From Cristatella mucedo (taxonomy: Eukaryota > Bryozoa > Phylactolaemata > Cristatellidae), in the NCBI GenBank assembly GCA_009760855.2, contig WPIO01000074.1, positions 1,594,501 through 1,658,500 of the forward strand: 64,000 nt of DNA, read 5' to 3'. Positions 1-10,947 of this stretch are shown piece by piece. Position 1 is the first letter of the stretch. Each line of letters begins with the position of its first letter. The position numbers and the translations under genes were made by a program. The notes beneath the pieces were generated by a model, which was given only the letters and a program-made list of their open reading frames with translations, was not told where the DNA came from and did not search any database.

Positions 1-2545
1 CACGATGGCCACCACAAACGGTCCTTAAGCTCTTCTTTTTGCTCTCATACTGAGTTTACAACTTGAGAGCCACGACATGAGAAAGTTAAGACCAGCCCTT
101 TTTGGTAGCATTTTTTGTTGCATTTAGGCCATTCACTGGCTCGTACTAGCTCCTATGCAGCCCGGTTGCAGTTGGGATTTCCTGACATTGAGATGCACCT
201 GGTTTGCAGATCCCATGATGTGCGTGGTGTCTTGCTGTTAGGCCGTGCCAAGCAATCCTCGATAAAGCAGGCACAGTCAGTATGTCCTTTTAAGACATCA
301 TGACTAACCTGAAGCTATTATTCTTGTGCCTGGGCACACATAGTGCATAGGGCAAGCAAACTGGGCAGTAAATAGGGCTACAATCCATCTCTTAGAGCAA
401 ATAAGTATTACACGTTGTAAATGAGAATGTGAAATGCATACAAAACCAAAGATAGTGAATAGAGCATACTACATGTCAACCTTGAAATCAGTCTTACTTT
501 GTGCAGCATAACAGCAGCAGGTATAATACACTGGTTTTCTTACCACAAATCGGGTGCCTGGAGCCGCAGGTAATTGCGAATCTATCTGTCTCGCTAGCTG
601 TGACTTAGCATCCCAGCTAGCTTTTTACTGGGCTGGCGTCCCACTTTCTGCAACAACTGCGATAAATTACTTTCACCTGAAGCAAATCGTAAACTCGTGC
701 TCCAGATGGTTGTGGTCTCGATCAGGACCATAGGTCAAAAAGCTGAAAGAAATACTAGCACGCCTCAGTTCTCCCGTCCTCCCACACTGCCGGCCAGAAT
801 CGGTTCACCCCAGTCTCGCGATTTCCGGTTGCTATTCCGCCATCATCACCTCTGGTTAAACAGTAATGCAGTTGAAAATTGTGAGAGGTGGTGTGAACGA
901 GAAAGACTTCCCTCATCTGTCTGCTGCTCAATAAGTCCGAGAGGAGAAATGGTCGGAAGCGAATGATCGACACCACCGTCTGTACGAAGGTCATCTTCGA
1001 AGGTCATCACCTCAGACTTGCCCAGCAAAGAAGATACAGAAATACTTCACTTTGGGGCCGGTCACTGATGCCAACTTTGCATGCTTAATGTCTTAAAAAA
1101 CGTGCAGCTGGTAAATTTTGACGAGACCTCGATGAGAACAAAAAATAATAAAAGAACAAAAATCAGGTGTCCATACGATCACTAGTAAATTAGATGAGAA
1201 GAGGTGACAAGGGAAACTATAATTAGACACTGAAATGCTGAACCTGTCTATCAATCGGGAAAGCAATGAAGTCAACATGCTTCCCACACAGGTAAGACTA
1301 ATCTCTGTATCTGCATAAATACTGCGTCACTAGTGACTGACAAAAAACATAGCATTGCACGGCTTGATGGACAAGAGCATCTATGTGTAACCGACATCTT
1401 CAGCTCCTAGCCACGCTTAATTGTACCCTACCAATAGAAAATCTGGGGTTGTTGTACACATAATTTAAACACACTGAAAGATGCTGAAAGAAAACATGAA
1501 TCGTGGCTATTAGTCACTGCATCCCTAGGGCAGCACATCAGCCTCTGCTATTATGTTTATAAGCACAAGGCCAGAACGTGCAGGATATTTACGCTAAAAT
1601 CAGGTCACCAGCTTCCTTTCCAGCCTCTAGGAAATTCTAATACAGAGATTTTAGCTTACTTAATGCTACTTTAAATTTCCCATTTATCATAACAAATATC
1701 ACAAGATCAGGTGTTAGTATAAATACCTATGTTATCACAAGTTTCGTGCCCAAATACAAGGTAATTAAGTATTCAACAGCCATGAAAGGTAGCAAGTAAT
1801 AAACAAAGACAAATCCTAAAACATAACTTTATTTAAACATGATAAATCCACGGAAACTAAGAGCCACTGGTCAGTGCACTCTTAAATAACAAAAGCTAAA
1901 TCTCAGCATATCTAACAGCTGTTCAGCCAGAAAAGAACAATGCTGAAACCAACCTGTCTAGTTGCATTTTTACGATGCTTGTAGGAATAGTTAAAACTCG
2001 ATAGCAGTCTTTAAATTTGACTGTGACTGTTAACAGAATTGTGGCTTGCATGTAAAGTTCAGCACTTTCGAATGCTTTTGAGCACTGATTCGCCAAATTT
2101 GGTCGCTTCTATAAAGGTGATCGTTGTTTTCACGAGCTTGCAACGGGCTTCTTCATAAGCTGCACTAGACCATCAAGTACGCAAATTTAGTTAGTACAGT
2201 TGTAAGCTAGTGCCTCTCGAAGAGGATTGATGGTAAGCATGCATGGCAGTTGAGGCGTGACTTGTGTATGAGGCACTAGGGAATACAAGCATGGCCGATA
2301 AGTCCTTCAGTTTGAGGTACCCTACCAGTCTAACAATCTTGTTTTACAGAAAGCTGACGTGAAAAAATACCATGGTAAAGTCTAGTGTGACAAGGGTTGA
2401 AACGTTAGCTTTAGATTTTGCTTGCTTGGATAAGACAAGAGCGGGGAAAGATCTTTCCAATGCACCCAAAATTCTGATTTTCTCTGAATGATATCCCAAA
2501 GCAAGACGCATGACAACACCGAATCGGAAAAAGTCTAGCCATGTT
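1..2545. other. Unrecognised sequence, no supported gene
   Basis: Moderately AT-rich DNA. The open frames are short, have no recognisable motif and overlap on both strands around 700-1030. I see no transposon similarity, tandem repeat or convincing exon here. Confidence 0.5.
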
Positions 2546-2548
2546 GCC

Positions 2549-2660
2549 ATGTAATGTAATGTATCTCCATCTGTAACTCCACAAAGTCATTAAACAAAGA
2601 CTATGTGGGTGTTACGCAGGAGAGTATTGTATAGCGCACTCACAGCCTGAGCGGCTTTCG
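2549..2660 (-). repeat. Dispersed repeat with TTACA-type tail, copy 1
   Basis: Short interspersed repeat read on the minus strand. The body runs from the region of GTGAGTGCGCTATACAATAC through CTCCTGCGTAACACCCACAT to GGAGTTAC and ends in a short ATTAC/TACAT simple tail at 2549-2562. The same block recurs at about 43680, 46305 and 56570. The simple tail next to a constant body suggests a retroposed element, either a SINE or the 3' end of a LINE. The family is not one I can name. Confidence 0.6.
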
Positions 2661-3660
2661 GTACGCATGGCTTGCGAGACCCCCCACCTGAAAGCAGCAC
2701 AGCACACACGCACCACATAGACAGACCTATATTATTTGCAGTCCTAGGCCTGCCAGAATCTGTCAGACCACAGGTCCACATGTTTGGAAAGTCATTGCTT
2801 CACACAGTATGCGTGGGCTATTGATATTGGTTAAGACCATTGCTTCGATGCCCTAACAAAGTCGTAAACCGTATTCCATTAGTACGATACACGAGTTTTC
2901 GATTGCATTCATGAACAAGCCCGGATGATTCAAATGCAAAAAACTAAGATTAACGTGAACTTTTTCACAATGCTTACCTGGTCCCACATCACTGCGAACT
3001 CCAAGACTTCGAGGCTCTGGAAATTCCAACGTACGATGTTCATAGGTTCAGCACAACATGTATCAATTTGCTAGGCGGAGTAAGTAATTCAATGTATCGT
3101 ATACGTATCTAAACCCTGAAGGCACTGCTTCCCTTATAGCAGCACTTTGTCGAATACCGGCGCTGGATCTAGGGAAACCACCCATTGCAAGCGGAAGCTC
3201 CTCTCAGCTCTTGTGTCAGCGAGCCCCATAGTCTTCGTTTCACGAAGCTGGTTATCGCTTTAAAGGTCGCGTATTGATGATTCGGCGTTGGGTGTTCGAG
3301 AGCTTTATATTAATCTATTTTAGCCCAGTTGATGCACTTTCGTTTTAAAAGCAAAGCTTTCGCTATTTACAGTGCCTATTTCAATTAAGGTGTGCAAGGC
3401 AACAGTTTCCCGCAGCCGGCGACGGCTATCAGTGATAAAAAGGCGAGTACTAGACCCCTCTTAATTTCCGTTGCCCAAATTTTTTATCCAGTAAATAAGT
3501 ATTCGAAAGCTGTTTGTTTTGAAAACGCTGGTCAATGAGGCTACGCTAGCCAAATCATGATACTCTGTCTCAAGCACAGTTCAGAGCCTTAGATTTCTGA
3601 AAATGCAAAGCAATTGTTTAGTTACTTATTCAGTGACAGACTAAAGAGTATTGACGTGAA
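2661..3660. other. Unrecognised sequence
   Basis: No repeat family, domain or exon structure recognised. GC content is uneven and there are no long open frames. Confidence 0.4.
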
Positions 3661-4010
3661 CGGACGAAGATCTCCTGATGAATCACTAATGTTCCAATTA
3701 CTTCAGGGTTGTGTGCTTGGTCTAATTAATTCTTTTCACATTTTATACTTTCCCTCTTGCCGAAGTAATCGCCAAGTATGATCTAGTCTTTCACTTTATG
3801 CAGATAATGCTCATTTGTACCTTTGTTTTTATCCCTAGCAGACCTCTAGCTTGACCAACTCTCTCAAATCCCTTGCTGCATTTACGGCCGACATCCACAC
3901 ATGGATTGTAGCAAGCATTCTCAGCGTAATGAGTCCACGAATTTAAGCATTAATTTTAATTCAGTATCTAGTTCATTGGCGCATTTGATTATGCGGCACA
4001 AGTTAGTATT
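3661..4010 (+). mobile_element. LINE reverse-transcriptase fragment (L2/CR1 type)
   Basis: Conceptual translation of the plus strand gives a degraded palm/thumb region of a non-LTR retrotransposon reverse transcriptase. A LLQGCVLG block (family consensus PQGSVLGP) is followed by SLYADNAHLYL, which matches the catalytic YADD box with the second Asp changed to Asn, and then by DIHTWIVASILSVN, matching the usual DIxxWMxxNxLxLN block. Stop codons and a frame problem interrupt it. The order and spacing of the three blocks make the assignment secure. The copy is dead. Confidence 0.8.
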
Positions 4011-4712
4011 ATATTAAGCCTTTTAACCAGATTTCTTCATGGTTGCTTCGAGGAATATAACTAAGATGGTACTATTAAATTTAAAACGCTCATCTTTAGC
4101 CGAATTTGCTCAAGCCAACCGATTTGTGTGAAGGCTCCGTCACTTTTATCGCGGCAATGGTCACAAGTGTTGTAGCATATTTCCTTTATATAGTTTAGAA
4201 GCACGAACGATTATTGATCAGTTGTTCATTTTTGCAAATTCGACCATGCGCATGTATTCACGTGCATGCTTCAAAAGCGATGTCTAAGAAATCAAATTTG
4301 CATGCTGTGATTGCTGAATGTATAATAAATTACTCCTGCAATTTCGTCAGCTGTCTATCAAGTCTCTAATAACCCGAATCGCTTGGTGGTGTTCTAAAGC
4401 ACCAATTGCTTCCGCTGGACTCGTTTGAGTGACGCTGCAATAAGTATGAACACTAATTTGACTTGTCGCTGCCAATCGCTTACTCGTAATGTATTCTGCA
4501 TATTGAGAACGTCAAGATAACATCCAACTGCTTTTTTTGGAACTTTAGTCTTGAACATGTAATCGTCGCGATGCATTCACAATTTTGCTTATTCGATTTG
4601 AGTTGTTCATCTTGAGAGCGTTTGTTTGTTGGTTGCTTCCGTACTATTGAGCGTAATACTTAATCAGGCATGATTTTGCCGAAAGTTCTTAGTAATGCTG
4701 AGATCAAAATTA
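4011..4712. other. Unrecognised sequence
   Basis: AT-rich, with no open frame or repeat recognised. It may include decayed continuation of the upstream LINE, but I cannot see it. Confidence 0.4.
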
Positions 4713-4866
4713 TGAGCTGTCGGTTTGGTCCAGTGGTCAAGGTGCTCGCTCCCACCAGTGTCTATCCGAGTTCGTGGGCTCAATCCCCGAGGCATATGTG
4801 AAGCGCCTGAATAGAGATTAACTTCTCTTAGGGCGTTATACAAATGAATTATATGAATTATGTAAC
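4713..4866 (+). mobile_element. tRNA-derived SINE, family A
   Basis: The head looks like a tRNA gene: an A-box-like TGGTCCAGTGGTCAAGG and a B-box-like GGGCTCAATCC. The tail reads AAGCGCCTGAAT then TAGGGCGTTATACAAATGAA. This tail resembles the 3' end of L2-type LINEs (GCGCTATAxAAAT), which would explain mobilisation in trans. Related copies lie near 41140 and 52990. Confidence 0.75.
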
Positions 4867-5034
4867 TGTTCAAAATGCGAGTAAGTTAGCTTCAGGTTAT
4901 GAGGTTAGGATGTAGATACGTTTTGGGTGGCCTGCTTTAATCACATCTCCCTAGTCTGGCTGTTGGACCGGCTTTTTCTTACTCGAATTATTAAAACATC
5001 AACCTAATCAAACTATCTCTAAAAGAAAGTTAAG

Positions 5035-5190
5035 CTGGCTTAGAAGCTGCCATGTGCATAACCGGAAAAGATCCTTTGTAACCATCACCAGTATTTGCTG
5101 TAGTAAACAAAGGATCGACCACTTCTGGACTCGAATTGAGCAAGAGCGAGCAAGCACCTTGCCCCTGAGCTAAGACCCTGGGTGAACTGC
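5035..5190 (-). mobile_element. tRNA-derived SINE, family B, minus strand
   Basis: Reverse complement shows a tRNA-like head (GTCTTAGCTCAGGGGCAAGG as A-box region, then a B-box-like AATTCGAGTCC) followed by the family B body, in which a TTGTTTACTAC...GGTGATGGTTAC segment corresponds to TTTATCGCCACTGC...GGTGATAGCC of other copies. It abuts the 3' end of a minus-strand open frame. Confidence 0.6.
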
Positions 5191-5550
5191 GATAACTTGA
5201 CGAGAGAGCCAAAGTTTAGCATTTATTCTCAGGAGCTTATGCATAGTAACTTTCAGGTGGTTTCTACTCGTGCGTTGTAGCTCGCGAAGGCATCTCAGCG
5301 CCGTTAGATGAGTAGCCTCTTTTTCAAGTCGCTTCACACACTTTAAATACTCTTCATTACATGGCCTTCTAACAATTTTTTGTGAGCAGTTATAATTGTT
5401 TTGAAAATCTCGAGAGCTCCACCAATCCATTTTAAGTATTGCTTCGTATTCGGACGCCTGTAAAACTTTACCGCTGCATCGTAAAAACGTCCAAACCTTA
5501 GGTGTCTGATGAAGGAGCGTGAGAGAGAACATCCTATGAAAATGCGACAA
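5170..5550 (-). CDS. Uncertain ORF, possible coding exon with paired cysteines
   Basis: A 126-codon minus-strand ORF that I do not recognise. It has a short hydrophobic start (MFSLTLL near residue 7), then a middle segment rich in Lys, Arg, Glu and Leu with cysteines in NCSQKIVRRPC and CNEEYLKC, followed by a likely amphipathic helix around LRCLRELQRTSRNHLKVTMH. The composition is less repetitive than neighbouring chance frames, which is why it is listed. The last residues run into a family B SINE, so the true exon, if real, probably ends before 5190. Possible acceptors are the CATAG just before residue 7 and a TTTTACAG inside the frame. No paralogue exists in the window to test selection. 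Confidence 0.22.
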   Translation of the reverse strand: MSHFHRMFSLTLLHQTPKVWTFLRCSGKVLQASEYEAILKMDWWSSRDFQNNYNCSQKIVRRPCNEEYLKCVKRLEKEATHLTALRCLRELQRTSRNHLKVTMHKLLRINAKLWLSRQVIAVHPGS

Positions 5551-5789
5551 CAGCAGTCAATTTTCAGGCCATCTTCTACTTACATGGCTCTGATATAATG
5601 TAATAAGGAAAGACGATGTCTCTTTAATATATGCCCATTATGCCCGCCGACGGTTGACTTTCGGCCAGCTAAAAAAAAAAACAAACTTTTGGTTCTTCAA
5701 CTTGTTTCCGAGATAGACGGAAACCCGCTACACGTCGTCCTGTCGCTTGGGCGTCCTCTTCTAACTCTTAGCCCAGGCTAGTACTCTCA

Positions 5790-5965
5790 CGGGCCTGAGC
5801 TGCATATGACCAGGGGTTTTAAGAATAGGCGGTTGCTTCCGCGACCTTTGTCCCGAGGTCATGGGTTCGATTCCTGCTGTGGGCGATTTTTTATCGCCAC
5901 TGCAAGTGGTGATAGCCGTAAAGGCTCTTCCGTCGCTATGCAAAATGAGGCTGTTTAATCAGCTA
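5790..5965 (+). mobile_element. tRNA-derived SINE, family B
   Basis: B-box-like GGTTCGATTCC at 5864-5874 sits in a tRNA-like context (CCCGAGGTCATGGGTTCGAT). The family body follows: TTTTTATCGCCACTGCAAGT, GGTGATAGCCGTAAAGGCTC, TTCCGTCGCTATGCAAAATG and AGGCTGTTTAATCAGCTAGG. This is one of the best-preserved copies in the window and serves as the reference for the others. Confidence 0.75.
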
Positions 5966-7149
5966 GGATTTACTTATTATTATGAGAAAGGGCTCAAATT
6001 TGAAAACACAAAGACCCGAGAATCGCAGCGAAGCTAAAGTGGCCTGTATTCCTGTTAAGATTTCCTTCGGATCGGTTCCAGAAACTTTCTCCAGAAGATA
6101 GATTTACAAAAACGTATTTCTTATTATAGATTATAGTCATAATCAGCTTTGAGATCCACGTTACAGCGTTCCATTAATGATTAGGGTCATCCGTGGTTTG
6201 CCGTTGAGAGAGGGTTGCAGGCCACACAGGCTCGTTTATCACCGTTTACAAAGACTGTTAAGTCAGCCGGCTCTGTTTGCTATCTTGAAGTATGGCTGTC
6301 GATTCGACCTCATAATCAACCACCATAAAACAATATGGGCAAATATTTTTCGGAGACATAAATGAGATTTTCTCCCGAATCTTTGCACTTTGTTGACATT
6401 TTTTTACAGACCGTGCCAAAAGATGACAATAGCGATGTCTTTGTGGTATCATCAGCTAGTCATCCTAATTAGAATTCACTTTCATCATCCCTGATAATTG
6501 ACTCAACAATACGCTGGATAAATACCCACAAAGTCTTTTTAATTCACATTTTTTTAGCAAGTAGCTGCTGCCAACATAGATGGACAAGTAACTCTCCAAA
6601 GAAATATGAATTGTTCTTTTACCGAGCAAGTCGCTTGAAGGGCTTCACTCGTTACCAACCACTCACACTTGATTTCACAATGGCAAATTAACCAAGTTAA
6701 ATTCCTTACATCTGAAACAGTTTTTTTTAATTTTGTTCCGGGCTGCAGTTGCTTGCTACAAAAGCCACTTGTGCGCACATCATACCTACGAATGTGTCTC
6801 AAGCGTGCAGCTGGACGCGAGAAAGACTGACAAGCATTCACTTTTGTTACATTCTTGTTTCAATTTATGCCGCGTTCCCACTCATTTGCTTTAGAACAGC
6901 TTCTTAATTAAGACTAGCCATTTCACTTATGCACTAATCAAATTTTTAAATTATCTCTATCAAAAAATTAAAATCACTCGTGATGCTGAACTCTACCGTT
7001 ATAGAGACATAAATAATGGCACCGGATGAGAGGCGAGAAATAGGATGCAGGTGCCTCAATTAGGATGCACCATATACCAAGCTTGTGTAGCTACAGATTG
7101 ACTTCTTATCATGATTTCATAATGCTAACTAAGTAACAGCCGGGTTTGC
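5966..7149. other. Unrecognised sequence
   Basis: No gene or repeat recognised. Short open frames on both strands (for example 6554-6841 minus) have no motif or splice context that I would defend. Confidence 0.4.
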
Positions 7150-7280
7150 CTGTCGGCAGAAGAGCCTTAACGGCCATCACTACCGCTTTATGTTGGCAAA
7201 TAAGGATCGCCGACTGCAGGATTTGAACCCACGACCTATATCGTGAAAAGTAAGCACCTTAATATCTGGGCTGTCACTGC
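7150..7280 (-). mobile_element. tRNA-derived SINE, family B, minus strand
   Basis: Contains AGAGCCTTAACGGCCATCAC (reverse of the body) and GATTTGAACCCACGACC, the reverse complement of the B-box region. The tRNA-like head lies at the right end. Confidence 0.7.
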
Positions 7281-7469
7281 TTATTATTTTGGTAAAGGTG
7301 CTGTTTTCTGAGTGGCTAATATAATGAACTGAAAACAAAAATTATAGACTATACTCTGATGAATTTTGATAACTGAAAAAGTGCCGACTGTATTAATGTA
7401 TTAACAGTTTTTGAGCTCTATTTATCCCGGAGTACAATTTTGGACTTTGAAAACCGAACTGATTTCTCA

Positions 7470-8045
7470 TATCATAATAATAATAAATGTTTTATATAAC
7501 GCCCTCACAGAACTCAATCTCTTACTAGGCACTTTACATTTGTTGCAAAGTAAGCACGATCAAATAGTTGGTGGTACCATGCTCAAAGACAATAGCGTAA
7601 CGTGGTAAGGGGTTACAGGAGCATGGTCACCATGCACATATGGTTAGTGGCAGCATACACAATGTCAGCACGCTTAAGCAAACAAAGGAATACTAACGCG
7701 GACCCACTAAATGCTGGGAAAACTAGGCCCGGTGGGACAGTAGATCTGATAGGTAGGCTGGAGCCGAAGAATAAAGGAACCTAAAAGTGAGTGACTGAAC
7801 CTTGAATTCGATGTGTTGGTTGACTGGGAGCCAGTGCAGTTCAGCCAGAAGTGGTGTGATGTGAAAACTTCGACAAGCCTAGCCGCAGAGTTTGGCACAA
7901 GCTCGAAGCTCCTGATTCCACCGGCCATTCGTAGACAAGCAAGCCTCATAGACTTGCCGAGCCAGTCTCTGGATTTCAACCCAATAGCATTCGGAAAATT
8001 AAGCCGAGCGATGGTCATCAGTATCGCGTCCGATGGTGTGCCCAT
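7470..8045 (-). mobile_element. L2/CR1-type LINE, truncated 3' end, minus strand
   Basis: Left end is an A/T trinucleotide tract (ATAATAATAAT) and a TATATAACGCCCTCACAGAA motif, the reverse complement of the LINE 3' tail. The 3' UTR motif (GCATGGTCACCATGCACATATG...GACCCACTAAATGCT) follows. The minus-strand frame then reads VPNSAARLVEVFTSHHFW, matching the QNSAARLV...HxTPLLxxLHWLP block downstream of the reverse transcriptase domain of L2/CR1 elements. It is frameshifted and non-functional. The right boundary is uncertain. Confidence 0.75.
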
Positions 8046-8600
8046 GTTTCTACTGGCACCGGGCTTGAAGTGCCATAACGCCCGTAGCTCTACATTGTTT
8101 GATCAGCTCAATTACTGGGCGGGTCCGACAGGTCAATACAAACAACATCAATAATATTCAAAATAATATATCGCAGAGTGCCCTAAGAAAATAGATCTAG
8201 CTTTCTAGGAACTTTGCACGTGCTTTTAAGAACAAAATGGTATAACTCAATAAATTATTAAATATAGTACTGGACAAGTTCGGGGGAAGATTTCGCTAAC
8301 AGTCGTAGGTCTGGTCTAGTGAAAAACTGGGGTAGGGCGTTGATTGCAATTTCTGGAATACGGATCTCAATTTCTCTTTCGAAGATGTGCTTAACGACAT
8401 TTTGCTGTCAAAGTTGACCGAGCTTCGGTCAAATAAGATGCCACTTAATCCGTAGCTCCAGCGGGTTTTGAGATTCGGAGCTGCACAGGTTGAGTAGAGC
8501 AAATCGGAGGTCGCTGTGAGGTTGCTACGTGCTCAGGGAAGATTTTGTTCGTTTTGTTCTGGGTTTTCGGAGCACGCTAAGTTCGCAGTACTCCTTCCAC
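8046..8600. other. Unrecognised sequence left of a CpG-rich island
   Basis: No feature recognised. CpG content rises towards 8600. Confidence 0.4.
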
Positions 8601-8706
8601 GCCACCAGTGCCTACATGAAGCAGGGCCCGCGGGTTTCGACGATCGCCCGGCGCGGTCGGCCGGATGAGGAACCACGGGTAAACCCTCAGGTGTACCACA
8701 TCCGGT

Positions 8707-8723
8707 GGACACGTCACGTGTCC
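8707..8723. promoter_or_regulatory. 17-bp inverted repeat with E-box, putative promoter element
   Basis: GGACACGTCACGTGTCC is an inverted repeat with one central base: GGACACGT and its exact reverse complement. It contains a CACGTG E-box at 8715-8720, the binding core of many bHLH factors. It lies in CpG-rich DNA 204 bp before the ATG of the ORF at 8924. E-boxes at similar distance precede the two related ORFs at 48086 and 58344. Confidence 0.4.
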
Positions 8724-8923
8724 TTCTGGTAGCTCCCGCAGCCGCAGGTGTACCGCCTCGAATTCCGCGTTCGGAGGTACCGGCGCGCTTCTGCTAGCAG
8801 CGGTTGGGTTAGAGTGGTTTCTTGAGATATCAGGAGTGTCTTCATTGCACGTAAATTGAGATTCGGAAATTCGTGAGTGGGAAAACGCGATTGCGGTAAT
8901 TTTTGTAGGAAATCGTGAATAGA

Positions 8924-9289
8924 ATGCCGGTGTCCGTTGGTGACCGCAGGAATACACGGAACAGCGGACGAACGTCTCCTAAGCCAGGAAACGTCCCGCC
9001 TCTTCTGCTGCAAATGCTGCAGCCCAACTCACTGGAGTCGGCGCACATTGTTCGGTCACCTAGGAAACGCGTGGCCGGACCACCTCGCGCGAACGCGGAG
9101 TTGGCCGCCGCCGTCGCTGCTGACCCGGATGAACAGCGGAATCAAGTACCGGCGCCTCCGCCGCCGTCGCCCGAATTTCGTGGCCGCCGAAGTAGACGCC
9201 TCCAGGAGCAGCAGCTGAAGCATGTACAGGCCGCCAGGCGTATTCTGGAGGCAGCTCCTCGAGCCGGCGCTGGCTCTTCAAGCAGCTAG
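8924..9289 (+). CDS. Small protein of an unrecognised MP-start family, distant member
   Basis: A 121-codon ORF of unknown function. Residues about 18-40 (SPKPGNVPPLLLQMLQPNSL then ESAH) align with the core of the ORFs at 48086 and 58344, and all three begin Met-Pro. After the core this member differs: a proline run (PAPPPPSP, around residue 77), then a basic segment RGRRSRRLQEQQLKHVQAAR that could form a charged helix, and a Gly/Ser end. The ATG at 8924 is chosen because it aligns with the ATG of the other members; an in-frame GTG sits 9 bases upstream. A possible 3' splice site (TTTTTGTAG, ending 8908) lies 15 nt before the ATG, with GTAAAT at 8851 or GTGAGT at 8873 as candidate donors. There is no signal peptide or membrane segment. 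It could instead be a first exon whose frame continues by splicing. Confidence 0.5.
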   Translation: MPVSVGDRRNTRNSGRTSPKPGNVPPLLLQMLQPNSLESAHIVRSPRKRVAGPPRANAELAAAVAADPDEQRNQVPAPPPPSPEFRGRRSRRLQEQQLKHVQAARRILEAAPRAGAGSSSS

Positions 9290-9528
9290 TCATATCCGTA
9301 AGAGATCGCTGCGGCCAAAAGATGTAATGATCTATAATATATACACACGGCTGAATAGCTGAAAATCGTGTTTTGCTATTGCAATTCGGCTAGGCACTGC
9401 CTGCATCCTAGCGGCTTAGGTGGAGCCTGAGGTTAGATAGCGTCTTTCGTCTTGTGACAACACCAGCGACAGCTAGCGGATGCTGGTCGTGTGTCGTATG
9501 GCATCGGCTGCGTCGTGTGGCATCTGTT
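9290..9528. other. Non-coding flank of the 8.9-kb ORF
   Basis: CpG density drops after the stop codon. No polyadenylation signal close to the stop is obvious and nothing else is recognised. Confidence 0.35.
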
Positions 9529-9547
9529 TGTGTGTGTGTGTGTGTGC
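9529..9547. repeat. (TG)n microsatellite
   Basis: About nine perfect TG units. Confidence 0.9.
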
Positions 9548-10314
9548 AGGCGTGCATGGGAGTATGTGTGCCCACAAAATGTCGTAGGTGTGAATGAAAT
9601 GCAGATCCGAGTTACATACTTATATAGACAATGTAAATATATTATTTGGTACCTGCAGACCAACGATAGTATAAATCATACCTGACATGTGTAGAAAGAC
9701 GCTTCGTTTATTCTTACGCAGAGCCTCACAAAATTCACATTATTAAGATTAATGTAACTAGACGGAGTACAAAATCGCTCAGAAGCGTTTCGGAAGGCTC
9801 TGCCCCACAGCGACCAGAAGTAACTATCTTTTAATTTCTTGCTGTTCAAGCTGAAAGAAGCTGCAACGGTTGATAATCTGCACCATATAGAGTAAACATA
9901 AGCACTATCATTCTTGCGAATATAAACCGCATTAGAAGCTTCATTGAACCTCTTTGCATAACATCATTTCGTATGTCGCCTGGAAGCCGTGGTACGTATA
10001 AAGAGGGCAAGGGCACACTTACTGTGAAACGGTAGTTCATGTTGAACCTAGTGTTTTGGGTCGCTTCGATAGCACAGAGGCCGTACTGATTTTGGTGATT
10101 GATATCCAACACATTTACATTTGCAGAACTTTGCGTGGAGCCTACAGGCGCGGATCAACTGCCTCACTACTGGCAGGTAGTCACTGTTTCAATTGTTATG
10201 GGGCCCTCTGATATAGCTTCCGGAACGACCAATATTGTTTTTTAAATAGAATTTAATCCAGGCGAGGTTAAAACTGGAACAATAATTTCACATCTTTTGC
10301 ACCAGGGTCATATC
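9548..10314. other. Unrecognised sequence
   Basis: No gene or repeat recognised. The only open frames are short and motif-free. Confidence 0.4.
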
Positions 10315-10430
10315 TCATGGAGTAAGGTGCCTGCTCTTCTTAATCCAGATCGTTGGTTTGAGTCCTGCAGTGGGTGAACCGGTATTGCCCACATCAAGCC
10401 GTAGTGGTAAGTGGCAGGCTATTCTCCTGC
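10315..10430 (+). mobile_element. tRNA-derived SINE, family B, diverged
   Basis: AAGGTGCCTGCTCTTCTTAA, then a B-box-like GGTTTGAGTCC, then GCAGTGGGTGAACCGGTATT and CCGTAGTGGTAAGTGG, matching the head and first half of the family B body. The 3' part is not recognisable. Confidence 0.5.
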
Positions 10431-10947
10431 TATATCAATGAGGAAGATGAATCGCAAGAGCTCAACTTTAGACCTCTATATTGTTGAAGTTAGCGTTCCA
10501 GTTTACAAGTTTACCAACCCGATGCCGACGATAGTTCCCTGTAAGTTTGTACTAGTATTTACAGCTAACGAATACTGCCCCGATCAGGGCATGTTCAATA
10601 TACATGCCACGATATTTCGATATCCAAACTATGTCATTCTCAGTCTTCAGGACTCTTTCCTATCGCTTAATCGTCAGCAGCAACAGGAGCTGAACTCAAT
10701 GGATTGGGATTTTCTTGTCTCGTCAAAGGCACAGCTGCCATCTTGCTAAGCTTAATAGACTCGCTATTAAGCAATGGTCGATTTTAGCATTATCTGTCAA
10801 GCTTGCAGATAACTTCAGGTTGGTGTCGCCCGTTGATATATTCCGTATAGATCCTCAAATGTGCTATAAGCAGTCTCTTCCACGGCTACCTGACGTCTTT
10901 GATGCACCTGGCAATAGCTAGAAGTGCTTAGGCGATCCCGCATTACC

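Noticed and set aside
5825-5900. tRNA gene
   Set aside because: B-box and partial A-box are present, but no cloverleaf can be folded by eye and the same body follows at a dozen sites, so these are tRNA-derived SINEs.
10411-10749. 112-codon plus-strand ORF
   Set aside because: Starts inside a SINE remnant and shows no domain or splice site; residue composition not distinctive.
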